From: Sphingobium quisquiliarum P25
GTDB taxonomy: Bacteria; Pseudomonadota; Alphaproteobacteria; Sphingomonadales; Sphingomonadaceae
Direction: 5' to 3'
Length of the DNA stretch: 43,651 bases
Assembly: GCF_000445065.1 (NCBI RefSeq)
Contig: NZ_ATHO01000104.1
Coordinates: 1 to 43,651, forward strand
Shown here: positions 17,954 to 27,373 of the stretch, piece by piece
Layout: each line of letters opens with the position of its first letter
Numbering within the stretch: the first letter of the stretch is position 1
Notes under the pieces: generated by a model
Databases searched by the model: none
What the model saw: only the letters and a program-made list of their open reading frames with translations
Told to the model about the DNA's origin: nothing
Made by a program: the position numbers and the translations under genes

Positions 17954-18240
17954 ACCAGTCCGAAAAGCGGCGGCAGGACGGCCTGGCGGATGATCAGGAT
18001 GGCGAGAAGCACGACCATGGGCGACAGGTCGAGCGCGCCAAGATCAGGCATGACGCGGCGTATGGGATTGTAGATGGGCGCCGTCATTCGATCGAGCGCG
18101 ATGATCACGGTGCGGACGAGATCGCTGGAAGTGTTGATGACGTTGAAGGCGATCAGCCAGCTCATGATCGCCTGAATGATGATGATCCACCATAGCACAT
18201 CGAGCAGGATGACGATGATCTGATAGAGCGCGTAGGCCAT
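17950..18240 (-). CDS. yggT: YggT family membrane protein
   Basis: 96 residues with two hydrophobic helices around a conserved segment: IIIQAIMSWLIAF, then RMTAPIYNPIRRVMPDLGALDLSPMVVLLAI. This is the single-repeat YGGT layout. Family members have been linked to cell division site placement and osmotic tolerance, but the biochemical role is unknown. It is the first gene of the run through marC, with 130 bases separating it from argB. Confidence 0.94.
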   Translation of the reverse strand: MAYALYQIIVILLDVLWWIIIIQAIMSWLIAFNVINTSSDLVRTVIIALDRMTAPIYNPIRRVMPDLGALDLSPMVVLLAILIIRQAVLPPLFGLV

Positions 18241-18370
18241 GCGGTCTCCGATTTGGTTGCCGGTGCTTTAGCCGAGGCAGGGACCCTGCGACAAGAAGGC
18301 AGCTTGCGCTTTTCGTTGGTTACGGAAGAGGGCGCTCAAATTGAGCAGCGCGCTCCTGTCCTTCGCCGGT

Positions 18371-19276
18371 TTACCGTCGCACCAGCGTGCCAGCGCCGCG
18401 CCTGGTGAAGATTTCCAGCAGCATCGCATGCGGAACCCGGCCATCGAGGATGACGGCGGCGTCCACCCCGCCCTCCACGGCCTTCACGCAGGTTTCCAGC
18501 TTCGGGATCATGCCTCCGCTGATCGTGCCGTCCTCTTGCAACAGCTTGATCGCCGCCGGGTCAAGATCGGTCAGCAACTGCCCCTGCTTGTCGAGCACGC
18601 CCGCCACATCGGTCAGCAGGAAGAAGCGCGAGGCCCGCAGTTCCGCGGCGATCGCGCCCGCCATCGTATCGGCGTTGACATTATAGGTTTCGCCGTCCGC
18701 GCCGATGCCCACCGGCGCGACGACGGGAATGATGCCGCTGGCCGACAGCGTGTCGAGGATGCTGCGGTCGACCTTCACCGGATCGCCGACAAAGCCCAGG
18801 TCCACATTGCGCTCGATCCCCGAATTGGGATCGGGCGCGCGGCTGCCGCCCACCTTCTCGCAAAGGACCAGGCCGCCATCCTTGCCTGAAATGCCCACGG
18901 CCTTGCCGCCAGCGCCGGAAATCCAGCTCACGATTTCCTTGTTGATGGACCCGGCCAGCACCATTTCGGCGATCTGCGCGGTTTCCCGGTCGGTGACGCG
19001 CAGGCCGTTCACGAAGCGCGATTCGACGCCCAGCTTCTTGAGCATCGCGCCGATCTGCGGACCGCCGCCATGAACGACGACGACATTGATGCCGACCGCC
19101 TTCATCAGCACCACATCCTCGGCGAAGTTGCGCGCCGCTTCCGGGTCGCCCATCGCGTGGCCGCCATATTTGACGACGAAGGTCTGGCCCGCATATCGCT
19201 GCATGTAAGGCAGCGCCTCGACCAGTGTTTCGGCCTTCGCGAGGAGCGCGGGATCGGGGGCGTGCTTATCATTCAT
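18371..19276 (-). CDS. argB: Acetylglutamate kinase
   Basis: Phosphorylates N-acetylglutamate, the second step of arginine synthesis. 301 residues. Motifs: [10 protein letters not shown] (ATP-binding Lys), [44 protein letters not shown] and [19 protein letters not shown] favour the ATG at 19276 (MNDKHAPDP), which matches the usual N-terminus; an ATG at 19288 would add MRAR and sits in a short palindrome CATAAG-CC-CTTATG (19286-19299). The gene is not beside other arginine genes; argH is 15 kb away. A 13-bp palindrome GCTCAA-A-TTGAGC lies downstream at 18334-18346. Confidence 0.96.
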   Translation of the reverse strand: MNDKHAPDPALLAKAETLVEALPYMQRYAGQTFVVKYGGHAMGDPEAARNFAEDVVLMKAVGINVVVVHGGGPQIGAMLKKLGVESRFVNGLRVTDRETAQIAEMVLAGSINKEIVSWISGAGGKAVGISGKDGGLVLCEKVGGSRAPDPNSGIERNVDLGFVGDPVKVDRSILDTLSASGIIPVVAPVGIGADGETYNVNADTMAGAIAAELRASRFFLLTDVAGVLDKQGQLLTDLDPAAIKLLQEDGTISGGMIPKLETCVKAVEGGVDAAVILDGRVPHAMLLEIFTRRGAGTLVRR

Positions 19277-19382
19277 GCGCGCGCGCATAAGCCCTTATGG
19301 GGGCAGGGGCAAGTTTTGCAGGGGCGGAGCTGGCATTCTCTATCCCCGCTGGAATTTCTTTGCGCTTCCGCGCGCGAAATCT

Positions 19383-20897
19383 TCACCAGGCGATGCGATA
19401 TTTGACGCCCATGGCTTGCGCCAGGGTCCGCTGCCGCCGCTCGACCGCCTCGCCGAACAGGTCCGCATCAGCCCCGCGCAGCCGGAGTTCCAGCGTATCC
19501 GCAACCAGTTCCAGCCTGGAGGCAAGCAGCGGCCCTTCGGCGCCGCCCGACAGCCGCTGCCCCAGCCGGATCGCAAGGCCCCAGAGCGCGGCGCGCTTCA
19601 ACGCGGCGGGGGAAGCCAGCCCCTCGATCGCCGCCGGAACCGCCGCTCCGCCGCCGAAATTGCTGTGCAGCGCCTGCGCCAGCATGGCCCGTTCCGCCGC
19701 CGTGATGCCGACCCAATTGCTATGGAGAGCGATTTCCACCCCGCGTTCGGCGCGGAAATCCGGGTTGGCGCGCCAGCCCACATCGGCCAGCAGGCAGGCC
19801 GCGCGGCGGATGCGCCGCCATGCGCCGTCATCGTCCAGAAAGAGGGGCGCGATCCAGCGGTCGATCATGTCGCCATGTCCCGCGAAACGGCCCTGCGCCT
19901 CCCCTTCGGCCTCGGCCGCGACGAGCAGCGGGTCGTGGGCGCGGATATCGGGCGGCAAATCCTCGAACAGCAGCCCCTCGCGCAGGCCGTAGGCGGACAC
20001 GATCAACTCGCTCGACTTGAGCTGCCGCACGACCACCGAAAGCAAAGCGGCGGCATCAGGCAAGGTTGGAACGCGCGATCCCGTGATGGCGGGAATGTCC
20101 TTCAACCGCGCCCGCCCGACATGGGACACGATGCGGGTCAGCTGCTCCGCCCGGCTGGCCGTCATCGCATATTGATGGACCACGGGCAGCGGGAAGTTGG
20201 TCAACTGCATGTCGAAGCGGGCAAGCGCGCGCCATGACCCGCCGACGAGGTAGAATGGCAGGCCGGTTTCGATGACCGGATCGGCCTTTGCCAGCATCTT
20301 CTTGACGCAGCGTTCCAGCGCGCCCGGCCCCTTGGCGCGAATCTGCGGCAGGCGCAGCACGCCCAGCGGCAGGGACACGGTCTCATGCACGGCCCCGTCC
20401 TTCACCCGCGCCAGCTCCAGACTGCCGCCGCCCAGGTCGCCGACGATGCCGTCCGCCGCCGGTATGCCCGACAGCACGCCATAGCCCGCGGCGATCGCCT
20501 CCTGCGCGCCCGACAGCAGTTCGACATCCAGGCCCATGGCCTTGGCGCGGCGGATGAATTCCTGCCCGTTGGCGGCATCGCGCACGGCTGCGGTGGCGAC
20601 GCAGCGCACGTCGCGCACATCCATGTCGCGGCATAGATGGGCGAAGCGGCCGATGGCGCGCAGCCCCCGCTCCATCGCTTCGGGCTCGATCTGCCCCGTC
20701 CGCCCGAGCGAGGCGCCAAGCCCCGCCATCACCTTTTCATTGAAGAGGATGAAGGGGATGCGGCGCGGCCCGTCATAAACGACCAGGCGGACGCTGTTCG
20801 ACCCGATATCGATGATCGCCGTGCGCGCCTTGGCATGGGCGGGCGAGGTGACCATCGTGTCGGCGATCGCCCGCACATGGCTCAGCATCGAACTCAT
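19383..20897 (-). CDS. ppx: Exopolyphosphatase / pppGpp phosphohydrolase (Ppx/GppA family)
   Basis: 504 residues. The actin-like ATPase fold carries the phosphate loop IIDIGSNSVRLVVYD near residue 28 and the second signature GIVGDLGGGSLELARV near 150. A C-terminal helical HD-like region spans about 320-500. It removes terminal phosphates from polyphosphate and/or pppGpp. It starts three bases after the ppk1 stop, so polyphosphate synthesis and breakdown enzymes are co-transcribed. The ATG at 20897 is used; an in-frame ATG 12 bases in is an alternative. Confidence 0.95.
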   Translation of the reverse strand: MSSMLSHVRAIADTMVTSPAHAKARTAIIDIGSNSVRLVVYDGPRRIPFILFNEKVMAGLGASLGRTGQIEPEAMERGLRAIGRFAHLCRDMDVRDVRCVATAAVRDAANGQEFIRRAKAMGLDVELLSGAQEAIAAGYGVLSGIPAADGIVGDLGGGSLELARVKDGAVHETVSLPLGVLRLPQIRAKGPGALERCVKKMLAKADPVIETGLPFYLVGGSWRALARFDMQLTNFPLPVVHQYAMTASRAEQLTRIVSHVGRARLKDIPAITGSRVPTLPDAAALLSVVVRQLKSSELIVSAYGLREGLLFEDLPPDIRAHDPLLVAAEAEGEAQGRFAGHGDMIDRWIAPLFLDDDGAWRRIRRAACLLADVGWRANPDFRAERGVEIALHSNWVGITAAERAMLAQALHSNFGGGAAVPAAIEGLASPAALKRAALWGLAIRLGQRLSGGAEGPLLASRLELVADTLELRLRGADADLFGEAVERRQRTLAQAMGVKYRIAW

Positions 20898-20900
20898 GCG

Positions 20901-23057
20901 TCAGGCTCGCCCGCGCAGCCTGAGCGTCGGCACGGCGCCGCTGTCCAGCGATGCGCCGCGCCCGGACAGGGAAGGGTTGGTCATGAAATAGCGGTGCAGG
21001 TTGAACGGCCGGTCGCTCGACACGACGCGCTCATAATGGCCGTCGCTATCCAGTTCCCAGCTTTGTTCCGTGTCGATCAGGTTGGCGACCATCACCTGGT
21101 CCAATATCTGATCGTGGACGGTCGGGTTTTCCACCGGCGCCAGAAATTCGACGCGGCGGTCGAAATTGCGCGGCATCCAGTCGGCCGAACTGATGAACAC
21201 CTTCGCGCCGTTGTTGGGCAACGCCTTGCCATTGCCGAAGACGGTGATGCGGCTATGTTCCAGGAAACGGCCGACCACCGATTTCACCCGGATATTTTCG
21301 GACATGCCCGGAACACCCGGCCGCAGGCAGCATATGCCGCGCACGATAAGATCGATCTGAACCCCCGCATTGCTCGCCGCATAGAGCTTTTCGATGATCG
21401 CCGGGTCGACCAGCGAGTTCATCTTGGCCCAGATAGTGCCGGGGCGGCCCGCCCGGACATGCTCTATCTCCGCATCGATCAGCTGGCACAGATGATTGCG
21501 AAGGTCGCGCGGGCTCATCACCAGTTTCTCAAGTCTCTGGGGCTCCACATAGCCGGTGATATAGTTGAACAGCGCGGCGGCATCGCGGCCATAGGCGGGA
21601 TCGGCGGTGAAGAAGCTGAGGTCGGTGTAAATCCGCGCGGTCACCGGATGATAGTTGCCGGTGCCGAAATGGCAGTAGGTGCGGAACGCCTCCGCCTCGC
21701 GCCGGACGACCATCGACACCTTGGCATGGGTCTTCCAGTCGATGAAGCCGTAGACCACCTGCACGCCCGCGCGTTCCAGCGCGTCGGCCCACATCAGATT
21801 CTGCTCCTCGTCGAACCGTGCCTTGAGTTCGACCACCGCCGTCACCGACTTTCCCGCCTCCGCCGCGTCGATAAGCGCTCGGATGATCGCCGACTGCTTG
21901 CCCGCGCGGTAGAGCGTCTGCTTGATCGCCACCACATCCGGGTCGGACGCCGCCTGTTTCAGGAAGGACACGACAACGTCGAAGGCTTCATAGGGATGGT
22001 GGACGACGATGTCCTTCGCCCGGATCGCGGCGAAGCAGTCCCCCCCATATTCGCGGATGCGTTCAGGGAAGCGCGGGGCGAAGGGTTCGAACTTCAGGTC
22101 GGGGCGATCCTCATCGACCACGCCGGACAGGTCGCCGATGCCGACGAAGCCTTCGACTTCCGCGATCATGGCTTCATGGCCCTGGAGCATGTCCTGCAAC
22201 ATTTCCTCGACCGGTTCGGGAATGCGCTCCTCTATCTCCATACGGATCACGCGGCCGCGGCGGCGGCGCTTGATGGCGCTGCGAAAATAGCGGACCAGAT
22301 CCTCCGCCTCTTCCTCGATCTCGATGTCGCTGTCGCGGATGATGCGGAACACGCCGCTGTTGCGCACGCGGTAACCGGGAAAGAGGTCGGCGGAAAAGCG
22401 GCGGATCACCGCCTCCAGCGCAATGTAGCGCGCGTGTTCGCCGGGCATGCGAACGAAACGCGCAAGCGAGGAAGGGATCATCACCAGTTCGCGGATCGGC
22501 TGCTTGTCCGACAGCCGTTCCAGGTCGAAGACGATGGACAGGCCCTGATTGGGAATGAAGGGGAAGGGATGCGCCGGGTCCAGCGCCTGCGGCGTCAGGA
22601 TGGGGAAGATCTGCGTCAGGAAATGTTCGCGCAGCCAGCTTTCGCTCGCATCGTCCATTTCGCTGCCCGGACCGATCACCTCGATCCCGACCTGCGTCAG
22701 TTCGCCGTGCAGCGCCGCCCAGACCTTTTGCTGCGCGCCCATCAGGCGTATGGTTTCGTCGGCGATGGCGGCGAGCTGCTGCGCCGGGGTCAGCCCATCG
22801 GCGGAGCGCATGTCGACATCCTGCAACTGCTGCCCCTTGAGCCCGGCGACGCGGACGCTGAAAAATTCGTCCAGATTGGCGCCGGAGATGGACAGGAAGC
22901 GCAACCTTTCCAACAGCGGATGGGCGCGGTTCATCGCTTCCTCCAGCACCCGCTGGTTGAACGCAAGCCAGGACAGTTCCCGGTTGAAATAGCGGTCGCC
23001 CGGCAGGGTGATGCTGGCGGAGGGATCAGCTTCGGCCACGTTTCTCTCTGCGCTCAT
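20901..23057 (-). CDS. ppk1: Polyphosphate kinase 1
   Basis: Reversibly polymerises ATP gamma-phosphate into polyphosphate. 718 residues with the four-domain PPK1 layout: N-terminal YFNRELSWLAFNQRVLEEA, a head domain, then two phospholipase-D-like catalytic domains. The autophosphorylated His lies in DWKTHAKVSMVVRRE, and YCHFGTGNYHP and VEFLAPV are present. The ATG at 23057 overlaps the hdaA stop by four bases. The hdaA-ppk1-ppx order is characteristic of sphingomonads and links replication control with stress polymer metabolism, a connection I infer from position only. Confidence 0.97.
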   Translation of the reverse strand: MSAERNVAEADPSASITLPGDRYFNRELSWLAFNQRVLEEAMNRAHPLLERLRFLSISGANLDEFFSVRVAGLKGQQLQDVDMRSADGLTPAQQLAAIADETIRLMGAQQKVWAALHGELTQVGIEVIGPGSEMDDASESWLREHFLTQIFPILTPQALDPAHPFPFIPNQGLSIVFDLERLSDKQPIRELVMIPSSLARFVRMPGEHARYIALEAVIRRFSADLFPGYRVRNSGVFRIIRDSDIEIEEEAEDLVRYFRSAIKRRRRGRVIRMEIEERIPEPVEEMLQDMLQGHEAMIAEVEGFVGIGDLSGVVDEDRPDLKFEPFAPRFPERIREYGGDCFAAIRAKDIVVHHPYEAFDVVVSFLKQAASDPDVVAIKQTLYRAGKQSAIIRALIDAAEAGKSVTAVVELKARFDEEQNLMWADALERAGVQVVYGFIDWKTHAKVSMVVRREAEAFRTYCHFGTGNYHPVTARIYTDLSFFTADPAYGRDAAALFNYITGYVEPQRLEKLVMSPRDLRNHLCQLIDAEIEHVRAGRPGTIWAKMNSLVDPAIIEKLYAASNAGVQIDLIVRGICCLRPGVPGMSENIRVKSVVGRFLEHSRITVFGNGKALPNNGAKVFISSADWMPRNFDRRVEFLAPVENPTVHDQILDQVMVANLIDTEQSWELDSDGHYERVVSSDRPFNLHRYFMTNPSLSGRGASLDSGAVPTLRLRGRA

Positions 23058-23677
23058 TGAGGGTCATCGGCGACTATAGGCAAAAAACCGGACCCTTGCA
23101 GGGCCTCTTTCGCCATAGCGACGGAAATCTTACGTCCAGATGACAGCGCGGCCTCATTAAGGATGCGCGTCACGCCCGCGATCGCGGCATAGCTGCGCTC
23201 GATCCGGCGCAGCAGCCAGTCGGGCAGGTCCACCGCATAGGGCGTCCCCATCCGCACGAACGCCCGTTCGATGAGCGCGCGGGCAAGGGCCTCGTCCGGT
23301 TCGGCGATGAACACGAACGGCGCGGCGGCAAGGCGGGATCGCAGGTCCGGCAGCGCGACCTGCCATTGCGCGGGGGGATCGCACCCGATCAGCAGCAGCG
23401 GCCGCCTGCTGGTCTGCGCATCGTTCCAGGCGTTGAACAACAGGCGTTCGTCCTGCCCCTGCGCATCCTCGATCACCGTTCCGCCGCTCAACCCGGCGAA
23501 ACGGCGGCCGAGCAGCGACCGGCCGGAGCGCGGCGGCCCGCCCAGCACGCTGACCGCAAGCGGCCAGTCGCGCCATCCTTCCAGATGACGGACGGCGATA
23601 CGATTGGCTTCACTCACCAGATAATCATCGTCCGTCCCCTGCCCTGGCCAGTCGAACGGCAGGCTGATCTGCGTCAT
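23054..23677 (-). CDS. hdaA: HdaA, DnaA-inactivating AAA+-like protein
   Basis: 207 residues with similarity to the DnaA AAA+ core. The N-terminus MTQISLPFDW holds the beta-clamp-binding motif (Q-x-x-L-P-F) that lets Hda stimulate ATP hydrolysis by DnaA after replication initiates. GGPPRSGRSLLGRRF replaces the Walker A loop; VIEDAQ is the Walker B position; ALIERAFVRMG and RIERSYAAIAGVTRILNEAALSSGRKIS form the C-terminal lid. The Walker A lacks the classic GKT, common in alphaproteobacterial HdaA. The ATG overlaps the upstream stop by four bases (ATGA). Confidence 0.93.
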   Translation of the reverse strand: MTQISLPFDWPGQGTDDDYLVSEANRIAVRHLEGWRDWPLAVSVLGGPPRSGRSLLGRRFAGLSGGTVIEDAQGQDERLLFNAWNDAQTSRRPLLLIGCDPPAQWQVALPDLRSRLAAAPFVFIAEPDEALARALIERAFVRMGTPYAVDLPDWLLRRIERSYAAIAGVTRILNEAALSSGRKISVAMAKEALQGSGFLPIVADDPQ

Positions 23678-24912
23678 TGCGGGGCCGGTGCTCCGCCCGC
23701 AGGAGCCGCCGCCTGCCGCCGGATACGCAAGGTGGAGCCGGAGACGGTCACGCCATAGCCGCGCGCTTGCAGCGCCGCGCGCAAGGCATCGGCCGATCCT
23801 TCGAAGCTGACCTGCATGACCGATGTGCCACCCAGCGCCAGGCTGCTGGTACGGGCCGAACGAACGCCCGCAATGCCGCGCAACGCCGCCTCGCCCTGTG
23901 CCACGGATGCGACATCAGGCGTGTCGAACTGGATCGAGAAGCTGCCGATGCCCGGCACCTGCGCGCTTGGCAGGTCGAAGCCGTTCAGCGGCAGGTCGGC
24001 GGCATTTTCGATGTCGAGCGCATCGGGGTCCACCGGCTCCTCGATGATGAGCGAGGGGTCGGGCCGCAACCGGCCGTCGTTGAGCGCGCCTGTATAAAGC
24101 TGGTCGATCCGGCGCGCCGCTTCGTCCAGCATCTGCGGGATAGCGCTTTCGGCCGATGCCCGCAGGGAGAAGCTGCCGATCAGCCGGTCGTCGGGACCGT
24201 AGCGGGCGGTGAAGGTGCCAGTGACCGGGCCGCCGGGCCATTGCCGCTCGATCCGCGCGATCGGCACCACGACATCGGCCGCACCATATTGGTCGAGCAG
24301 CACGCGCCACCACAGCCGCCCGCGCCGCCCCACCTGCCCGGCATTCAGCAGGACCGGATCGGCGATCGATCCGCTGACGCGCACATAGTCGATCGCGCTA
24401 TCGCCCGTGCGAAAGCGCGCCCAGGCCTTCTGCCATTCATTGGTCCGCTCATAAGACACGGCCGATCCGCCGTCCCACATGACCGGGATCACCAGCAGCG
24501 GCGGCGAACGCACCACCTGCCCGGACACACCCAGCAACTGGCCGGTGCGCGCGCGGTCGAACAGCATGCCGAGCGTCGCGATGTAGCGGGTCGGCCCGAT
24601 CTGCTCATATTCGATCTCGATGCCCGAAATCATCGATTCAAGCTGCGAATCGGACAGGTTGGGCACGCCCGCCGCGCCATGAGTGCGCGTCCAGAGCATC
24701 CGCCAGCCCTGCCGCTGAGCAAGCCGCCAGCCCGCCTGCCGCGCGCTGTTGGCGTCCTTGCCCACGACATCGACCTTGATGCCGCTCACCTGATAGTCGC
24801 CGCCGCTGGCGATCGGCGGCACGCCGCGCTCTCCCTCCATCTGCGCGAACAGCGCCGCGGCGGCGAGGCCGAGCGTGATCGCGGCCAGTATCTGCAAGGG
24901 GCGCGACAGCAT
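23674..24912 (-). CDS. Exported DUF2066-like protein
   Basis: About 412 residues. The signal segment MLSRPLQILAAITLGLAAAALFAQ is followed by YQVSGIKVDVVGKDANSARQAGWRLAQRQGW, resembling the opening of DUF2066 proteins, which in gammaproteobacteria also sit between purM and hda. The C-terminus (about 330-400) has two repeats of a ferredoxin-like ALRGIAGVRSARTSSLALGGTSVMQVSFEG / ALRAALQARGYGVTV type, similar to heavy-metal-associated domains but without a CxxC motif. The function is unknown. I start at ATG 24912; a GTG at 24969 with AAAGGG upstream would add 19 residues. No perM gene is present here. Confidence 0.72.
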   Translation of the reverse strand: MLSRPLQILAAITLGLAAAALFAQMEGERGVPPIASGGDYQVSGIKVDVVGKDANSARQAGWRLAQRQGWRMLWTRTHGAAGVPNLSDSQLESMISGIEIEYEQIGPTRYIATLGMLFDRARTGQLLGVSGQVVRSPPLLVIPVMWDGGSAVSYERTNEWQKAWARFRTGDSAIDYVRVSGSIADPVLLNAGQVGRRGRLWWRVLLDQYGAADVVVPIARIERQWPGGPVTGTFTARYGPDDRLIGSFSLRASAESAIPQMLDEAARRIDQLYTGALNDGRLRPDPSLIIEEPVDPDALDIENAADLPLNGFDLPSAQVPGIGSFSIQFDTPDVASVAQGEAALRGIAGVRSARTSSLALGGTSVMQVSFEGSADALRAALQARGYGVTVSGSTLRIRRQAAAPAGGAPAPQ

Positions 24913-25118
24913 GCGGAGCAGCTGCGAGGGCCGGAATATCGGGCGATGGGAGGCGGTGGACAGGCTCACGCGCGCCCTTTTGGCGGGATTTCCCCCGTCT
25001 GCCAAGCGCCAACCCATTGCCTTTCCCTTTTCCGCGTCATGGCGTGCTTTCTGGCATGCCGCATTTTCCGGCCTGCCAGATGTTTCCATCCGGCTCGAAA
25101 ATGCTCTAGGGCGCGGGC

Positions 25119-26213
25119 ATGAGCGACACCGAATCCTACAGCTACGCCAAGGCTGGCGTGGACATCGCGGCGGGCAATGCGCTGGTCCGCGCCATCGCCC
25201 CGCTGGCCAAGGCGACCCGCCGTCCGGGAGCCGACGCCGAATTGGGCGGCTTTGGCGGTTTCTTCGACTTGAAGGCCGCCGGCTATGACGACCCGCTGCT
25301 GGTCGCGGCCAATGACGGCGTGGGCACGAAGCTGAAGCTGGCGATCGATCATGACCGGCACGATGGCGTCGGCATCGACCTGGTGGCGATGTGCGCTAAC
25401 GACCTGATCGTGCAGGGTGCGGAGCCGCTTTTCTTCCTCGACTATTACGCCACCGGCAAGCTGGAGAGCGGCGTCGCCGAGCGCGTCATCGCGGGCATTG
25501 CCGAAGGATGCCGCCAGGCCGGATGCGCGCTGATCGGCGGCGAAACGGCGGAAATGCCGGGCATGTATGCCGCTGGGGACTATGACCTCGCCGGTTTCTG
25601 CGTCGGCGCGGTGGAACGCAGCAAGGCGCTGACGGGCAACAGGGTGAAGGCGGGCGACGTGCTGCTGGGCCTTGCCTCGTCGGGCGTGCATTCGAACGGC
25701 TTTTCGCTGGTGCGCCGCCTTGCCGCGGACAAGGGCTGGAAGCTCGACCGCCCTGCCCTGTTCGACAATGAAGTGCTGCTGATCGACGCTCTGATGGCGC
25801 CCACGCGCATCTATGTGAAAGCGCTGCTGCCGCTGGTGCGCGGCGGCAGGATCAACGCGCTGGCCCACATTACGGGCGGCGGCCTGCTCGAAAACATCCC
25901 GCGCGTGTTGCCGGATGGCTGCCATGCCGTAGTGGACGCCGATGGCTGGGAACAGCCCCGGCTGATGGCGTTCCTGCAAGCACAGGGCAATATCGAGCCG
26001 GAGGAGATGGCGCGAACCTTCAATTGCGGGGTCGGCATGGTGCTGGCGGTCGATGCTGACGTGGCGGATGCGGTTGCGGCCGAACTGGAAGCGGCGGGAG
26101 AGACCGTGCTGCGCGTGGGCGTGGTGGAAAGCGGCGAGAAGGGCTGCACCGTCAAGGGATCGCAGGAGACCTGGAGCGCTAAGGCCGATTGGTCCGCGAC
26201 GCATCTGGGGTAA
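25119..26213 (+). CDS. purM: Phosphoribosylformylglycinamidine cyclo-ligase (AIR synthetase)
   Basis: ATP-dependent ring closure forming aminoimidazole ribotide, step 5 of purine synthesis. 364 residues. Motifs: [103 protein letters not shown] and [16 protein letters not shown]. The ATG at 25119 follows CTAGGGCGCGG. PurN follows 144 bases later, separated by a palindromic repeat. Divergent from the DUF2066-hdaA-ppk1-ppx operon. Confidence 0.97.
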   Translation: MSDTESYSYAKAGVDIAAGNALVRAIAPLAKATRRPGADAELGGFGGFFDLKAAGYDDPLLVAANDGVGTKLKLAIDHDRHDGVGIDLVAMCANDLIVQGAEPLFFLDYYATGKLESGVAERVIAGIAEGCRQAGCALIGGETAEMPGMYAAGDYDLAGFCVGAVERSKALTGNRVKAGDVLLGLASSGVHSNGFSLVRRLAADKGWKLDRPALFDNEVLLIDALMAPTRIYVKALLPLVRGGRINALAHITGGGLLENIPRVLPDGCHAVVDADGWEQPRLMAFLQAQGNIEPEEMARTFNCGVGMVLAVDADVADAVAAELEAAGETVLRVGVVESGEKGCTVKGSQETWSAKADWSATHLG

Positions 26214-26227
26214 CACAATTCTCGCAA

Positions 26228-26344
26228 CCGTTCGTGCGGAGTAGGGACTGAGCTTGTCGATGGCCCGTATCGAAGCAGGGGCTGGGCGCAACATCCTTCG
26301 ATACGCCGCTTCGACTTCGCTCAGCGGCTACGCAGGACGAACGG
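26228..26344. repeat. Dispersed palindromic repeat, copy 2, upstream of purN
   Basis: The ends CCGTTCGT (26228-26235) and ACGAACGG (26337-26344) are perfect inverted copies. Inside lies GCTTCGACTTCGCTCAGCGG, matching the right arms of other copies, and a nested inverted pair CGTATCGAAG / CTTCGATACG (26267-26276 / 26295-26304). The AGG that follows the right end builds the GGAGG ahead of purN. Confidence 0.82.
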
Positions 26345-26357
26345 AGGTCGTTCGGAT

Positions 26358-27308
26358 ATGGCAAAGGCTAAAGTCGGCGTTCTGATTTCCGGGCGCGGGT
26401 CCAACATGGCGGCGTTGCTCTATGCCGCCAAGCATCCATCCTGCCCCTATGAGATCGTGCTGGTCGCCGCCAATGATCCGCAGGCCGCTGGCCTGACGCT
26501 GGCGACGGCGGAAGGCGTGCCCACCTTTGCGCACAGTCACAAGGGCATGAAACGGGCCGAGTTCGACCGGATCATCGACGCGCAACTGCGCGCGGCAGGC
26601 GCTGAATATGTGGCGCTGGCCGGTTACATGCGGCTGCTGTCGCCCGAGTTCGTCGCGGGATGGGAAAACCGGATGCTCAACATCCATCCCAGCCTGCTGC
26701 CCAAATATAAGGGGCTGGACACGCATCAAAAGGCGCTGGATGCAGGCGACAGCCATGCGGGCTGTTCCGTGCATGTCGTCACCAGCGAACTGGACGACGG
26801 CCCGGTGCTGGCGCAGACGGAAGTCGCAATCCTGCCCGGCGATACCGCCGACAGTCTGGCCGCCCGCATCCTGATCGCGGAACATCAGCTTTATTCCCGC
26901 ACCCTCGCCGATTTTGTGACTCGCGAGCGGCAACCCGAATGGCTGCTGGCACGGGTGCGCGAACGCGCTCTCGCCCTGCCGCAGGCGGACGAGGTGACGT
27001 CCCACGGCATGCCCTGCTTCGGCATCGAAAAGGGCAAGAAATTCGCATATTTCAGTCAGGATCATCATGGCGACGGCATCGTCTCCGTCCTGGTAAAGAC
27101 GACCGCGCCCGAAGAACAGGCGATGCTGATCGACAGCGACCCAGACCGCTATTACCGTCCCGCTTATTTCGGCGACGGCTGGGTCGGCATCCGCCTCGAT
27201 CTTGGGGATACCGACTGGGACCAGATCGAGGACCGGCTGCGCAAAAGCTGGCGGGAGGTCGCGCCGCGCAAGCTGCTGGGTCTGATGGATGTGGCGGACG
27301 AGTTTTGA
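26358..27308 (+). CDS. purN: PurN fused to a C-terminal YjbR/MmcQ-like domain
   Basis: 316 residues in one uninterrupted frame. Residues 1 to about 195 are phosphoribosylglycinamide formyltransferase: VLISGRGSNMAALL, AGYMRLLSPEF, NIHPSLLPKYKGLDTH with the catalytic Asn and His, and VHVVTSELDDGPVLAQ with the catalytic Asp. About 210-312 is a second domain: LPQADEVTSHGMPCFGIEKGKKFAYFSQ..., VSVLVKTTAPEEQ, RYYRPAYFGDGWVGIRLDLG and LRKSWREVAPRKLLG, which follows the MmcQ/YjbR (CyaY-like fold) pattern closely. Free PurN is normally about 190-220 residues. GGAGG at 26343-26347, part of the upstream repeat, is the likely ribosome site, ten bases from the ATG. Confidence 0.9.
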   Translation: MAKAKVGVLISGRGSNMAALLYAAKHPSCPYEIVLVAANDPQAAGLTLATAEGVPTFAHSHKGMKRAEFDRIIDAQLRAAGAEYVALAGYMRLLSPEFVAGWENRMLNIHPSLLPKYKGLDTHQKALDAGDSHAGCSVHVVTSELDDGPVLAQTEVAILPGDTADSLAARILIAEHQLYSRTLADFVTRERQPEWLLARVRERALALPQADEVTSHGMPCFGIEKGKKFAYFSQDHHGDGIVSVLVKTTAPEEQAMLIDSDPDRYYRPAYFGDGWVGIRLDLGDTDWDQIEDRLRKSWREVAPRKLLGLMDVADEF

Positions 27309-27373
27309 TCCTCCTTCCGTGATATGGGAATGCCCCTTCCCGAACGCTCGCGCGATCCCCATAGAGATCAGCC

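Noticed and set aside
20637..23060. An 807-codon open frame on the plus strand opposite ppk1
   Set aside because: It is the antisense shadow of ppk1 in high-GC DNA: Arg/His/Asp-rich, no recognisable domain, no ribosome site.
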